Below are positions 1-8,146 of a stretch of DNA of 64,000 nucleotides, in pieces. The first letter of the stretch is position 1, and the number at the start of each line of letters is the position of its first letter. The position numbers were made by a program, and so were the translations under genes. Below the pieces are notes generated by a model. The model did not search any database. It was given only the letters and a program-made list of their open reading frames with translations, and had not been told where the DNA came from. The stretch comes from Bacillus yapensis (GTDB lineage Bacteria; Bacillota; Bacilli; Bacillales; Cytobacillaceae). The stretch covers positions 310,001-374,000 of the forward strand of contig NZ_SUND01000002.1 in NCBI RefSeq assembly GCF_005280205.1. The letters are read 5' to 3'.

Positions 1-1
1 T

Positions 2-733
2 ACGAGAAATGCAGATACTTCATGGATTAATACGATTAAGAAACTGGTCCCAATCAAGCAGCTTACCTCTGCATTAGATATAGGATGCGGTGGTGGGATA
101 TATTCAAAGGCTCTAGCGGATTTGGGGGTAACTTCTGTTACGGCTGTTGATTACTCTGAGGCAATTCTGGCAGGTGCAAGAGAAAACTGCAAGGATTATC
201 ATAATATTTCTTTTAAGAAGGGCAATGCCCTACAGACTGGATTAGAGAGTAACCATTTTGATTTTTTGCTTGAAAGAGCTTTGATCCATCATTTAGATGA
301 TTTATCAGGGTGCTTTGAAGAAGCATATCGATTATTAAAGAATAATGGTTATCTAATTATCCAAGATCGTACTCCTGAAGACTGTTTGTTAAAAGGGGAT
401 GCCAGTCATATTCGTGGCTATTTTTTTGAACAGTTTCCTAAGTTAATAGAAAAGGAGACTAACCGCAGGCATCAAATCAAAAAAGTCAGGGAGATGTTAA
501 GGGACAGTGGTTTTCGAGAAATTCAAGAATTTAAATTGTGGGAAACAAGGAAAGTTTATGCTCATAAAACGAAATTGCTTGAAGATTTAAGGGATAGAAC
601 AGGGCGAAGCATTTTACATGAATTAAATGATATCGAATTAGAGAGCTTGATCAATTTTATCGATGGACAAATCCCGAATGAAAATACTATTGTAGAAAAA
701 GATAGATGGACAATTTGGAAAGCTGTCAAATGA
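2..733 (+). CDS. class I SAM-dependent methyltransferase (5' end outside window)
   Basis: The reading frame is open from base 2, so the gene is cut by the left edge. The TTG at 122 is internal, because the SAM-binding motif I (ALDIGCGGG, bases 86-112) lies upstream of it in the same frame. The acidic motif II follows (VTAVDYSEAILAGA). DFLLERALIHHL and a block around YLIIQDR match the later strands of a Methyltransf_11/25 Rossmann fold. These families methylate small molecules; nothing shows the substrate. The stop is followed 16 bases later by an acetyltransferase, so the two may be cotranscribed. The class is certain, the role unknown. Confidence 0.85.
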   Translation, partial: TRNADTSWINTIKKLVPIKQLTSALDIGCGGGIYSKALADLGVTSVTAVDYSEAILAGARENCKDYHNISFKKGNALQTGLESNHFDFLLERALIHHLDDLSGCFEEAYRLLKNNGYLIIQDRTPEDCLLKGDASHIRGYFFEQFPKLIEKETNRRHQIKKVREMLRDSGFREIQEFKLWETRKVYAHKTKLLEDLRDRTGRSILHELNDIELESLINFIDGQIPNENTIVEKDRWTIWKAVK

Positions 734-749
734 TTAGGAGAGTGAAAAG

Positions 750-1199
750 TTGTTGAAGTATCGTAAAGCCAGTATAGATGACATTGTACAATTAATGGAT
801 TTAAGGAAAAGGCAATTGTTGGACGAGGGAATAGAACCAACAATAGACATTGATATGGAGCTTCGTGAATTTTTTCGTCATAAATTGAGTGATGGATCGC
901 TCATTCAGTGGCTGGTTGAGGACGAGCAAAATATCGTAGCGTGTGGGGCAATAGTATTTTATGACTTTCCACCTTCTTATACGAACAGAAGTGGAAAAAA
1001 GGGCTATATTTGTAATATGTACAAGAATGAAAACTATCGTGGACAAGGAATTGCCACGCAATTATTAGACAAACTAGTTGAGGAAGCAAAACAATTAGGG
1101 GTAACAAGAATATGGCTTGGAGCTTCAAAGATGGGCAAGCCTGTATATAAGAAGTTTGGCTTTATTGAATCAAATGAATGGTTAGAGTTGAATATGTAA
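750..1199 (+). CDS. GNAT family N-acetyltransferase
   Basis: This 149-residue protein has one GNAT domain: a beta-strand rich N-terminal half, then the acetyl-CoA pyrophosphate-binding loop YRGQGIATQLL (about residues 97-107) and the C-terminal GVTRIWLGAS...YKKFGF segment. The TTG start at 750 is chosen because TAGGAGAG lies 9 bases upstream; a second TTG follows directly. It transfers an acetyl group from acetyl-CoA to an unidentified amine. It follows the methyltransferase closely and ends at a hairpin. Confidence 0.85.
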   Translation: MLKYRKASIDDIVQLMDLRKRQLLDEGIEPTIDIDMELREFFRHKLSDGSLIQWLVEDEQNIVACGAIVFYDFPPSYTNRSGKKGYICNMYKNENYRGQGIATQLLDKLVEEAKQLGVTRIWLGASKMGKPVYKKFGFIESNEWLELNM

Positions 1200-1202
1200 T
1201 GA

Positions 1203-1270
1203 AAGGGACAGTCTTGAGCATATTTCCTAGTTAAACTAAGGAAAACCAGGATTGTCCTTTTCGTTTTTTT
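1203..1270 (+). terminator. imperfect rho-independent terminator
   Basis: AAAGGGACAGTCTT pairs, with wobbles, with AGGATTGTCCTTTT, and a run of seven T follows at 1264-1270. It ends the methyltransferase-acetyltransferase unit. The rest of the gap to 1469 shows nothing recognisable. Confidence 0.6.
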
Positions 1271-1469
1271 AAAATTTTTCTCAAAGAACATATTCCACTC
1301 TGTCGACCTCATCACTCCGAATCATCTAAGGAATGACGTGAAAAACATCTGTGGGAAATATGTAGCAGTTGCTTCTAAAAAATATTTAAATTGTTTCAAA
1401 GAAGGAACTTTTCCTATAAAAATCGAACTAATGTAGAACACAAAATCTAGCATGACGAGGAGTGGGCAT

Positions 1470-2030
1470 ATGAAATTTGTTTTAATATTTGGACCTCAGG
1501 CAGTTGGCAAAATGACAGTCGGACAGGAATTAGCGAAGCTGACAGAATTGAAGCTTTTTCATAATCATATGACGATCGATTTGGTTAATCATTTTTTTGA
1601 TTACAGTACTAAAGAGGGGAAAAGGTTAGTCTCTCTTTTTCGCGAGGAGATCTTTGAAGAGGTGTCAAAAAGCAATTTAGATGGTTTAATCTTCACGTTT
1701 GTATGGGCCTTTGATTTGCAATCTGACTGGGAGTATGTTGAGAAAATTAGCCGTATTTTTGAAGCAAAAGGTGGGATTGTGTATTACGTTGAATTAGAAG
1801 CTGAGTTCGAAAATAGGATGGAGCGGAACAAAACAGCTAATCGCCTTGAGCATAAACCTTCAAAACGGAATATTGAAAGATCCGAGGCAGATCTAATAGA
1901 AACATTAAAAAATCATCGATTAAATTCCATTGAAGGGGAAATTCAAAAGGAAAACTACATAAAAATAAATAATAATCAGCTAAGTGCAGCTGAAACCGCG
2001 ACAATCATTAAAGAAAAATTTCAATTGTGA
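1470..2030 (+). CDS. P-loop NTPase / shikimate-kinase-like kinase (AAA_33 type)
   Basis: A Walker A motif, GPQAVGKMT, starts about six residues from the N-terminus, as in small kinases that bind ATP with the first strand. An ATG at 1452 is also in frame, but GAGGAG at 1457-1462 sits correctly for ATG 1470, giving 186 residues. The middle carries LDGLIFTFVWAFD, a plausible Walker B strand. The C-terminal half is charged (RNIERSEADLIETL) as in the lid of nucleoside or sugar kinases. The substrate is not evident. An acetyltransferase gene follows at once. Confidence 0.75.
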   Translation: MKFVLIFGPQAVGKMTVGQELAKLTELKLFHNHMTIDLVNHFFDYSTKEGKRLVSLFREEIFEEVSKSNLDGLIFTFVWAFDLQSDWEYVEKISRIFEAKGGIVYYVELEAEFENRMERNKTANRLEHKPSKRNIERSEADLIETLKNHRLNSIEGEIQKENYIKINNNQLSAAETATIIKEKFQL

Positions 2031-2046
2031 TAGAGGAGAGATGACC

Positions 2047-2475
2047 GTGGAAATTCGAAAAGCAAATATACATGATATACCAGCATTAGCTTCGTTGATG
2101 GAACAGCTTGGATACCCAACCACCATCGAAAGTATGAATCTACGATTTCGACATATCGAATTAAATCCAGATTATCACACCTTCGTAGCTTCGATAAATG
2201 GAGAAGTTGTAGGCATGATCGGATTAATTAAAAGTTTCTACTATCAATTAGATGGGGTCTATGTCCGGATTGTTGCTCTTGTTGTGGATTCGCGTTATCG
2301 TAATGAAGGGATAGGAAAAAGTCTGGTTGAGCAAGCAGAGAATTGGGCCAAAAGCCTAGGTGCTATTGGAATGAGCGTTAATAGTGGGAACCGACCGGAA
2401 AGAGTGAATGCGCATCGATTTTATAAGAATATGGGATACGTGGACAAGAGCACAGGTTTTGCTAAAAGTCTTTAA
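2047..2475 (+). CDS. GNAT family N-acetyltransferase
   Basis: One GNAT domain: VEIRKANIHDIPALASLM at the N-terminus, a strand pair around GEVVGMIGL, the acetyl-CoA loop YRNEGIGKSLVEQAE (about residues 86-100) and HRFYKNMGY near the end. AGAGGAG at 2032-2038 is 8 bases before GTG 2047 but only 2 before the in-frame ATG 2041, so I choose the GTG (142 residues). The longer frame reaching back to 1984 overlaps the kinase and is not needed. The acceptor is unknown. Confidence 0.85.
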   Translation: MEIRKANIHDIPALASLMEQLGYPTTIESMNLRFRHIELNPDYHTFVASINGEVVGMIGLIKSFYYQLDGVYVRIVALVVDSRYRNEGIGKSLVEQAENWAKSLGAIGMSVNSGNRPERVNAHRFYKNMGYVDKSTGFAKSL

Positions 2476-2492
2476 AGAATAACTTGTAGTAG

Positions 2493-2693
2493 CAAGATGC
2501 CTTTTTACTATTTTCATTTTTTAGCGGAATAGTAGGAAGTTACGCTATTGAATTTACGAAGAGTCCTTCTGTTTTGGATAAGTTAATTTACTCCTTCAGT
2601 TCGTCCTCTTATCCATACTATGCTTGTGCATTCTTACTTTGGAGTATTATTGTTATAATCGTTCTGTATCGGAAAAGAAGAAAGACTACCTAA
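2493..2693 (+). pseudogene. possible C-terminal remnant of a membrane protein
   Basis: A frame of 66 codons is open between two stops but has no start codon or ribosome binding site. Its end reads like a membrane protein tail: a hydrophobic segment (ACAFLLWSIIVIIVLY) followed by a basic end (RKRRK). The DNA also fills an otherwise empty gap between an acetyltransferase and chrA. I read it as a decayed fragment of an unknown gene; it could be chance. Confidence 0.3.
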
Positions 2694-2704
2694 TTAGATA
2701 GTCT
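2683..2704 (-). terminator. chrA terminator hairpin
   Basis: AGACTA and TAGTCT pair around a short A+T loop. On the minus strand the stem overlaps the chrA stop and is followed by a pyrimidine-rich TTTCTTCTTTT. Confidence 0.5.
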
Positions 2705-3893
2705 ATAACAATTCTATAAGAGTTCCACCCAGGGCACCTGCAATAACAATGACCCATGGGGGTAGCTTCCAGTATACTAGCATACTAAACAAAATGGCTG
2801 CAAAAGCAAAATGAATGGGTTCTAGAATGGAACTAGTCCATATTGGCTGGTAAAAGGCTGAAATCAATATCCCGACTACTGCTGCGTTCACACCCATTAA
2901 TGCACCCTTTACTTTTCGATTTCGTCGTAGGGAATCCCAAAAGGGCAAAGTCCCAAAGATGAGTAAGAATGCAGGTAAAAATATTGCGATTGTCGCGACG
3001 ACGCCACCATGCCAACCATTCATAACAGTGCCCAAATAAGCGGCAAATGTAAACAAAGGACCAGGTACTGCTTGTGTTACACCATATCCGGCCAAAAATG
3101 CGTCCTTGCTAAGCCATCCAGTTGGAACAAATTCACGTTCTAGCAGTGGTAAAACAACATGACCTCCACCAAAAACTAATGAACCTGAGCGATAAAAACT
3201 GTCAAACATTGCAATCCAGCCTATTGCGGTGACCTCACGTAAAATAGGCAATAGAAATAATAAACCGAAAAATAATACCAAGCATGTGATTGCAAATCTT
3301 TTTGAAACGGGGAAATGAATGTTTTCTTCCTGTGTTTCTATTGGTTGACGATATAGAAATAATCCAATAATAGCTGATAAAAGGATCACTCCGACTTGAG
3401 TAAAAGCTGTTTGCCACAAAAGGGTGGCTACCAAAGCAAATAGTGCGAGGGCCCTGCGCTTTAAATCGGGTGTCAGATTTTTAGCCATACCTAATATGGC
3501 ATGTGCTACCACCGCAACTGCCACTATTTTTAGCCCATGAATCCAACCGTCACTACCCAGTTCTAACCCTTGAAAAACCAAGGCAAAGATGATGAGTGCT
3601 AGAACAGATGGGAGGGTAAAACCGATAAAAGAAACAATCCCTCCTAAAACACCGGCTCTCATTGCACCGATTCCAATTCCAACCTGGCTGCTTGCGGGAC
3701 CAGGTAAAAACTGACACAAAGCTACTAAATCAGCATAGCCTTTTTCGTCCATCCATTTTCTTTTTCGAATGTATTCATGATGGAAGTACCCTAGATGGGC
3801 AACTGGTCCTCCAAATGATGTGAGCCCCAATTTAGTGGAGACAATCAATATTTCTAATAGAGAACTCCAATTCAACCTATTATTTGTTTTCAT
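2703..3893 (-). CDS. chrA: chromate transporter ChrA (CHR family)
   Basis: Two homologous CHR halves form a long-chain transporter of 396 residues. The N-half contains TSFGGPVAHLGYFHHEY and FLPGPASSQVGIGIG. The C-half contains SLVFGGGHVVLPLLEREFV and GVTQAVPGPLFTFAAYLG. CHR proteins export chromate, or antiport it with sulfate, across the cytoplasmic membrane. The ATG at 3893 overlaps the last 14 bases of the padR-like gene and has GAAGGTG upstream; starts further out would lie inside padR. The pair forms one operon, so I infer chrA is under PadR control. Chromate as substrate rests on family membership. Confidence 0.9.
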   Translation of the reverse strand: MKTNNRLNWSSLLEILIVSTKLGLTSFGGPVAHLGYFHHEYIRKRKWMDEKGYADLVALCQFLPGPASSQVGIGIGAMRAGVLGGIVSFIGFTLPSVLALIIFALVFQGLELGSDGWIHGLKIVAVAVVAHAILGMAKNLTPDLKRRALALFALVATLLWQTAFTQVGVILLSAIIGLFLYRQPIETQEENIHFPVSKRFAITCLVLFFGLLFLLPILREVTAIGWIAMFDSFYRSGSLVFGGGHVVLPLLEREFVPTGWLSKDAFLAGYGVTQAVPGPLFTFAAYLGTVMNGWHGGVVATIAIFLPAFLLIFGTLPFWDSLRRNRKVKGALMGVNAAVVGILISAFYQPIWTSSILEPIHFAFAAILFSMLVYWKLPPWVIVIAGALGGTLIELL

Positions 3894-4206
3894 CTTGTTC
3901 ACCTTCAATTTCTTTAAAAAGTTCATACGCTTTTTTCCTTGCCTCATCTAATATGAAGTTTCCTTTTTTGGTAGCAGTATAATATTTTCTTATTTTACCA
4001 TCGACGTTTCGCTCTTCTTTTATAAGTAGGCCATCGTTCTCCATCGAATGGAGAATGGGGTAGAGTGTTCCTGCACTAATTTGATATCCATGTTCTGTCA
4101 GTTCTTCGAGCATCCATACACCATAAATCGGATGTACCTTTGCATGGTGTAAAATATGTATTTGGATAAAACCAAGGAATAGTTTCCGTAGTATTTTCTC
4201 TTCCAT
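3880..4206 (-). CDS. PadR family transcriptional regulator
   Basis: This is a 108-residue winged-helix protein: RKLFLGFIQIHILHHA, then the helix-turn-helix with YGVWMLEELTEHGYQISAGTLYPILHSMENDGLL, the wing (KIRKYYTATKKG), and a short dimerising C-terminal helix. ATG 4206 is preceded by GGGGGAAAAGG; an upstream in-frame start adds only an unlikely N-terminus that covers the operator. PadR proteins are small repressors often released by a toxic compound. It is translationally coupled to chrA, and a perfect palindrome lies 35 bases upstream. Confidence 0.9.
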   Translation of the reverse strand: MEEKILRKLFLGFIQIHILHHAKVHPIYGVWMLEELTEHGYQISAGTLYPILHSMENDGLLIKEERNVDGKIRKYYTATKKGNFILDEARKKAYELFKEIEGEQDENK

Positions 4207-4240
4207 CCTTTTCCCCCAGAAAATCAAATTAATATAGGAA

Positions 4241-4265
4241 GCCAATATCGAGTTTCGATATTGGC
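4241..4265. promoter_or_regulatory. perfect palindrome, likely PadR operator
   Basis: GCCAATATCGA and TCGATATTGGC are perfect 11-base arms around GTT. A second dyad, ATATTG-G-CAATAT (4258-4270), overlaps the right arm. The site lies between the promoter region and the start of the padR-chrA operon, where an autorepressor would bind. Confidence 0.65.
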
Positions 4266-4334
4266 AATATATCATGAGCGTGAATGGAATGCGATAGGAT
4301 GGATTAAAAGTTTACAAAAAATTTACATAGAAAA

Positions 4335-4353
4335 GACATGGAGGGTCCATGTC
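4335..4353 (-). terminator. terminator after cupin gene
   Basis: Perfect 8-base stem GACATGGA/TCCATGTC with a three-base loop, followed on the minus strand by TTTTCTATG. Confidence 0.6.
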
Positions 4354-4366
4354 AAAAGGAGAATTA

Positions 4367-4966
4367 TTATGAAGTGAGTGGCGAGAAGTTAGTAGCGTGT
4401 GGAGAATGGTCTGGGTAATCAGAGCGATTTCGTTTATGACAATCTTTGTAGGGTCCAATATAGGTAGAAGGCTGAACGGGCCGCGTTGCCTTTTTCCAGA
4501 GATTTTCATCAATACAATAAGTATGAGCAATGATGTTTGAGGGAGTAAATTTTAAAATGTCAGATCCTAAAATGACTTCTGGAGTAGGCGCATCAAAAAT
4601 GGCCAATAAATGGGTGTTATCAACAGTTGCGATTTCATAGTGCCACCATGCTCGGGGAATGTTGACGACCTGGCCAGGGGTGATGGAATAACTAAGTACC
4701 TTTTTTGTAAAAGGATTAAGTAATGAAACGTTGGCAGCGCCAGAGATACAATAGACGAGCTCAGCGGCATTTTGATGATAATGTGGTTCGACAATGTTAT
4801 CGTTACTTAAGAAAATATCGAGCAATGACACGTTTTCCAGAGTATTCAATTGTTGCACACCTAGAATGTTAATGAGGTTGCGATTATCCTTTTTAAAAAA
4901 AGGACTATAATTCACATCAAAGGCAAATTGCGTTGTTGGAGATGTGTAATCTAAGCTGGTAGACAT
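4367..4966 (-). CDS. cupin domain protein
   Basis: A single cupin barrel in 199 residues. Motif 1 is EPHYHQNAAELVYCISG with metal-binding HxH and Glu, and motif 2 is GQVVNIPRAWWHYE with the last His. The layout resembles one germin/oxalate-decarboxylase lobe. GGGGTGA lies nine bases before ATG 4966, which I prefer to the GTG at 4978. The C-terminal tail (KDCHKRNRSDYPDH) is polar and without a recognised domain. The substrate, or even enzymatic activity, is not evident. It is monocistronic. Confidence 0.75.
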   Translation of the reverse strand: MSTSLDYTSPTTQFAFDVNYSPFFKKDNRNLINILGVQQLNTLENVSLLDIFLSNDNIVEPHYHQNAAELVYCISGAANVSLLNPFTKKVLSYSITPGQVVNIPRAWWHYEIATVDNTHLLAIFDAPTPEVILGSDILKFTPSNIIAHTYCIDENLWKKATRPVQPSTYIGPYKDCHKRNRSDYPDHSPHATNFSPLTS

Positions 4967-5037
4967 AATTCGATTCACCCCGATTTTGAAATTTCATAGG
5001 CATGTTATGCATAGGTGAATCATTTGGTGTAAAAGAA

Positions 5038-5067
5038 AAAGGTGGAAGAGGGGTACTCTTCAACCTT
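5038..5067 (-). terminator. terminator after yibF-like gene
   Basis: AAAGGTTGAAGAG pairs with CTCTTCCACCTTT (one wobble) and is followed on the minus strand by TTCTTTT. The stop codon lies inside the stem. Confidence 0.65.
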
Positions 5068-5833
5068 TGATCGTCTTATCTCTTGTTTTGACAAAAAAGT
5101 AAGCAGAAATCCAAGCTGTTATTGGAATAACAAGCGTGACACCGATGCCAGCAAAAAAGATCGTAATCATTTCGGAGCTAAATATTTTTGAATTGATGAT
5201 TTCTCCAAAATAATAGGATAAATCTTTAAACCATATCAATAAGGCTAAATAGCTTCCGAAGAAGGCAAAAAATAATGTATTTGTACTCGTTCCTAAAATA
5301 TCCTTGCCGATGCTAATCCCAAATGCGAAAAGATCTTTTCGACTTATTGATGGGTGATGTGTGAACATTTCTTGCATTGGTGAAGAGATGGCCATGGCGG
5401 CATCTGCGATCGCACCGATTGTACTGACAATAATGACTGAAGCGGCAATTTTAACAAAATCAACGCCGATAAAAAGAGAGAATACTCCCAGTTCTTCTAT
5501 CTCTTCTTCACCAAACCCTTGTATCATTGCCTTATCTGTTACCACAATAATCATTAAAAGTAATACAACTGTTGTAATAATTGTAGAGAGGAAAGCTGTT
5601 TTCGTTTTGCTATTGATATCATTTATAAAAAAGAGATTGATACAGCTAATTAATGCACATGCAATAACGGTAATAATAATCGGATTGAAGTCTGGATTCG
5701 TCATAAAAAAGAGAATAAAAATGAGCACACCAAAGTTGAAAAATAGTGCGATAAAAGACTTTGCCCCTTTTTTACCACCAATAATCGTCATCAATATGAA
5801 TAAAATTGCTCCGAATAAAACTAACACATTCAT
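5060..5833 (-). CDS. yibF: YibE/F-like membrane protein, YibF-type
   Basis: This 257-residue integral membrane protein has about six to seven hydrophobic segments. The YibE/F family block is present around residues 140-190: IGAIADAAMAISSPMQEM, then ISRKDLFAFGISIGKDILGTSTNTLFFA. The same block occurs in the neighbouring yibE reading frame, so the two are diverged partners, as in other Firmicutes. Its start overlaps the end of yibE by four bases. The function of the family is not established; transport is an inference from topology. Confidence 0.75.
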   Translation of the reverse strand: MNVLVLFGAILFILMTIIGGKKGAKSFIALFFNFGVLIFILFFMTNPDFNPIIITVIACALISCINLFFINDINSKTKTAFLSTIITTVVLLLMIIVVTDKAMIQGFGEEEIEELGVFSLFIGVDFVKIAASVIIVSTIGAIADAAMAISSPMQEMFTHHPSISRKDLFAFGISIGKDILGTSTNTLFFAFFGSYLALLIWFKDLSYYFGEIINSKIFSSEMITIFFAGIGVTLVIPITAWISAYFFVKTRDKTIKG

Positions 5834-6958
5834 AATCTTGCCTTCTTTCGTTTAACAAAAAAGATCGTTGTGTATAAAGCGATTGGAATGGTTATCACGA
5901 TTCCAATTCCTCCAGCTAATGCCCGCGCCAATTCAAGAGAAAGATTCATATTCAGGGTGAAGCCTAGTGAAGAAGCGTTCTTTAAATATAGTATAAGCAT
6001 CGGAATTTTCCCGCTTATGTAAACGAAAAACAAAATATTGGTCATCGTCCCCATAATGTCTTTACCAATTTCTAATCCTGATTTCTTCAACGCTTTTATC
6101 GATATGTCATGGTCCTTTTCATACAATCCAAAAATGGAAGAGGAAAGGGTAATGGCTACATCCATGACAGCACCTAATGAACCGATAAATAAACCAGCCA
6201 TAAATACCATTTTATAAGGGCGAGTAATAAATTGAATCTCTTCATATCGAAGTCCTTGCTCTTTTGTCACCCACATTACAAGATAGGCGATAAGTAAGGA
6301 AACAAAGGTCCCCAATAGAGTCGCAATAATGGCTGCGTATGTTTTTTCATTAAAACCGTTTACGAGTAACAACGAAATAACGGTAAATAAAATGACACTG
6401 ATGCTACAGATGATTAATAGACTGCTACCAGATGAATTCAGATAAATGTCCAAAGCGTAGGATAATATAATCGCATTTACGGCTAGACTTATAATGGAAA
6501 ATAACCCTTGCTTTTGGCCAAACGATAAGGAGAATGAAGATAAATATCCATCCGATTATTAACAAATATTGATCACGCTTTAAATCTTTAATGGTTCCGA
6601 CGAATTCGCCATTTTCTGTTGCTTTATCGATGTAAACAAATAGTTCATTACCAACATGATATTCTTGGTCGTATGCGCCAGACTTAGAATATTCATTGGT
6701 CAAATGGATCCGCTTGCCTTTTTCATCGCCATTCTTAATCTCAGCAACGAGTTCTTGAGTATATAGATGATCTTCATTTTCGTTTACATCAACCATTTTT
6801 TCTGAGTCGATCAGTTTTGTATTGATTACTTCCGCTATCGGGCTTTTATAAAATGATTCATTGTTATAGACAAATATTATAGAAATGAGAAAGCAAAGTG
6901 CTAAGATGCTGTATAAAATGATTTGTTTCTTATTTATTTTTTTTAATAAAGTACGCAA
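5830..6958 (-). pseudogene. yibE: YibE-type membrane protein interrupted by a frameshift
   Basis: The gene now reads as two overlapping frames, 6425..6958 and 5830..6453. The first has an N-terminal membrane anchor, an extracytoplasmic beta-rich domain (about residues 40-125) and a second membrane segment ending ILLIV, then turns into an atypical polar tail. The second begins inside a membrane protein. If one base of the AAA at 6520-6522 is removed, the first frame continues as VGQKQGLFSIISLAVNAI and joins the second smoothly, giving about 375 residues, the size expected for YibE. The conserved block IGKDIMGTMTNILFF is intact. TTG 6958 has GGAGG eight bases upstream. It is either a recent pseudogene or a sequencing error. 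Confidence 0.75.
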
Positions 6959-7202
6959 TTAAACTACCTCCAACTATACTCGGGACCATTAACTCACAAT
7001 TAAAGAATGACAATGATATTCCTTAACAATGGACTTAGAATAACATGTACATTTTCAGTCTTCAAGAAAATCCTCCCAATTGCTAGTGGTCGAGAGGATT
7101 ATTTAAAAATTAAGAGAATATATCTTTTTAATAGGCAATTTTGAGGGGGGGTTCCGGATAAAAAAGGAGAAAATAGTATTACTTGGATTATGTATCTTTA
7201 CG

Positions 7203-7661
7203 ATGTTGCTGTTTTGGCTCGGTAATCTTATGAATCCAAAACCGGGTAGTTCATCTGGAAATGGAAACCCAGCTATTTTAATCATGTGGATTCTTGTTCC
7301 GCTATTTTGCTATATTGTTTATCTTTGGTTCAGAATCTTTCGTTCATATGCCATTAAAAAGATGATAATGGGCGTGGGCTCAGTATTGATTTTCGTTCAT
7401 TTAATCGTGGGTTTTTTCTATCAAAGAAGTGCCTTTTTGAAATACCGTGATATTATAGCTGAAGCCTATAAAGCAAATTTTGGGTTCGTAGATTGGGAGT
7501 ATATTAATCAAATAACTACGTTTTCGTCGATCCATGTCAATAATCAATATTTTAATCCAAATACATATTTGATGTTTTTAACAGCTTCAATATTAGTAGC
7601 ATTATTTATCGCCTATATTAGTCAAAAAAAATGGAGGAAACAGAATGACAATTATACCTGA
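7203..7661 (+). CDS. hypothetical membrane protein (possible AUA start at 7158)
   Basis: Four hydrophobic segments are visible, including AILIMWILVPLFCYIVYLWF, MGVGSVLIFVHLIVGFF and YLMFLTASILVALFIAYI, in 152 residues. No family is recognised. The frame is open upstream and encodes KKEKIVLLGLCIFT, a typical membrane-protein N-terminus, directly after GAGGGGGGG at 7144-7151 and an ATA codon at 7158. ATG 7203 has no such site and falls inside the first membrane segment. The stop overlaps the next gene by 17 bases, so both are probably one operon. Confidence 0.6.
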   Translation: MLLFWLGNLMNPKPGSSSGNGNPAILIMWILVPLFCYIVYLWFRIFRSYAIKKMIMGVGSVLIFVHLIVGFFYQRSAFLKYRDIIAEAYKANFGFVDWEYINQITTFSSIHVNNQYFNPNTYLMFLTASILVALFIAYISQKKWRKQNDNYT

Positions 7662-8109
7662 TCTTTCAAAGAGACCTTTTCATCTTACAATAGAAAGGAA
7701 AATGGATTGTTCACCTTCTGTGATTTTCGAAGCGTGGACAAAGAAAATAGACCATTGGTTTGCTGCACCTGGGAGTGCCATCATGAAAGGGGAAGTTAAC
7801 ACAGCTTTCTTTTTTGAAACGGTTTATAAATTGGAGGAACCGGGAATTGCCCAACGACATCCCCATTACGGACGTTTTCTACGACTTGAGCAAGACCGTT
7901 TAATTGAGATTACCTGGTTAACGGGTGAAGGGGGAACAAGGGGAGCAGAAACAGTTGTCACGGTTGAGCTTGAACCTAATGGTACTGGTACGCTTCTTAG
8001 ACTTTCGCATGCAGGATTTCCAGATGAGGAATCGAAAAGACAGCATGAGGAAGCTTGGCCGTTCGTACTGGAACAGCTGGATGAAAAAATGGGTAAGGCC
8101 AACAATTGA
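7645..8109 (+). CDS. AHSA1-type SRPBCC domain protein
   Basis: The 154 residues form one START-like (Bet v 1 fold) domain of the activator-of-Hsp90-ATPase group: FHLTIERKMDCSPSVIFEAWT at the start, FLRLEQDRLIEITWL in the middle sheet, TVVTVELEPNGTGTLLRLSHAGF, and a final long helix. Such proteins bind hydrophobic ligands or modulate partners; the ligand is unknown. GGAGG is well placed before ATG 7645. The gene overlaps the preceding membrane protein gene by 17 bases. Confidence 0.85.
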   Translation: MTIIPDLSKRPFHLTIERKMDCSPSVIFEAWTKKIDHWFAAPGSAIMKGEVNTAFFFETVYKLEEPGIAQRHPHYGRFLRLEQDRLIEITWLTGEGGTRGAETVVTVELEPNGTGTLLRLSHAGFPDEESKRQHEEAWPFVLEQLDEKMGKANN

Positions 8110-8123
8110 TAAACTTGTTGGCC
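8097..8123. terminator. hairpin between convergent genes
   Basis: GGCCAACAA pairs perfectly with TTGTTGGCC over a nine-base loop at the end of the AHSA1 gene, just before the convergent SDR stop. There is no strong T run on the plus strand. Confidence 0.45.
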
Positions 8124-8146
8124 CGTATCTTGGTTTGAATGAAGGT

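Noticed and set aside
5361-5855. 164-codon plus-strand frame opposite yibF
   Set aside because: It mirrors a membrane-protein gene with a ribosome binding site and family motifs; the frame itself has low-complexity Ile/Lys/Thr composition.
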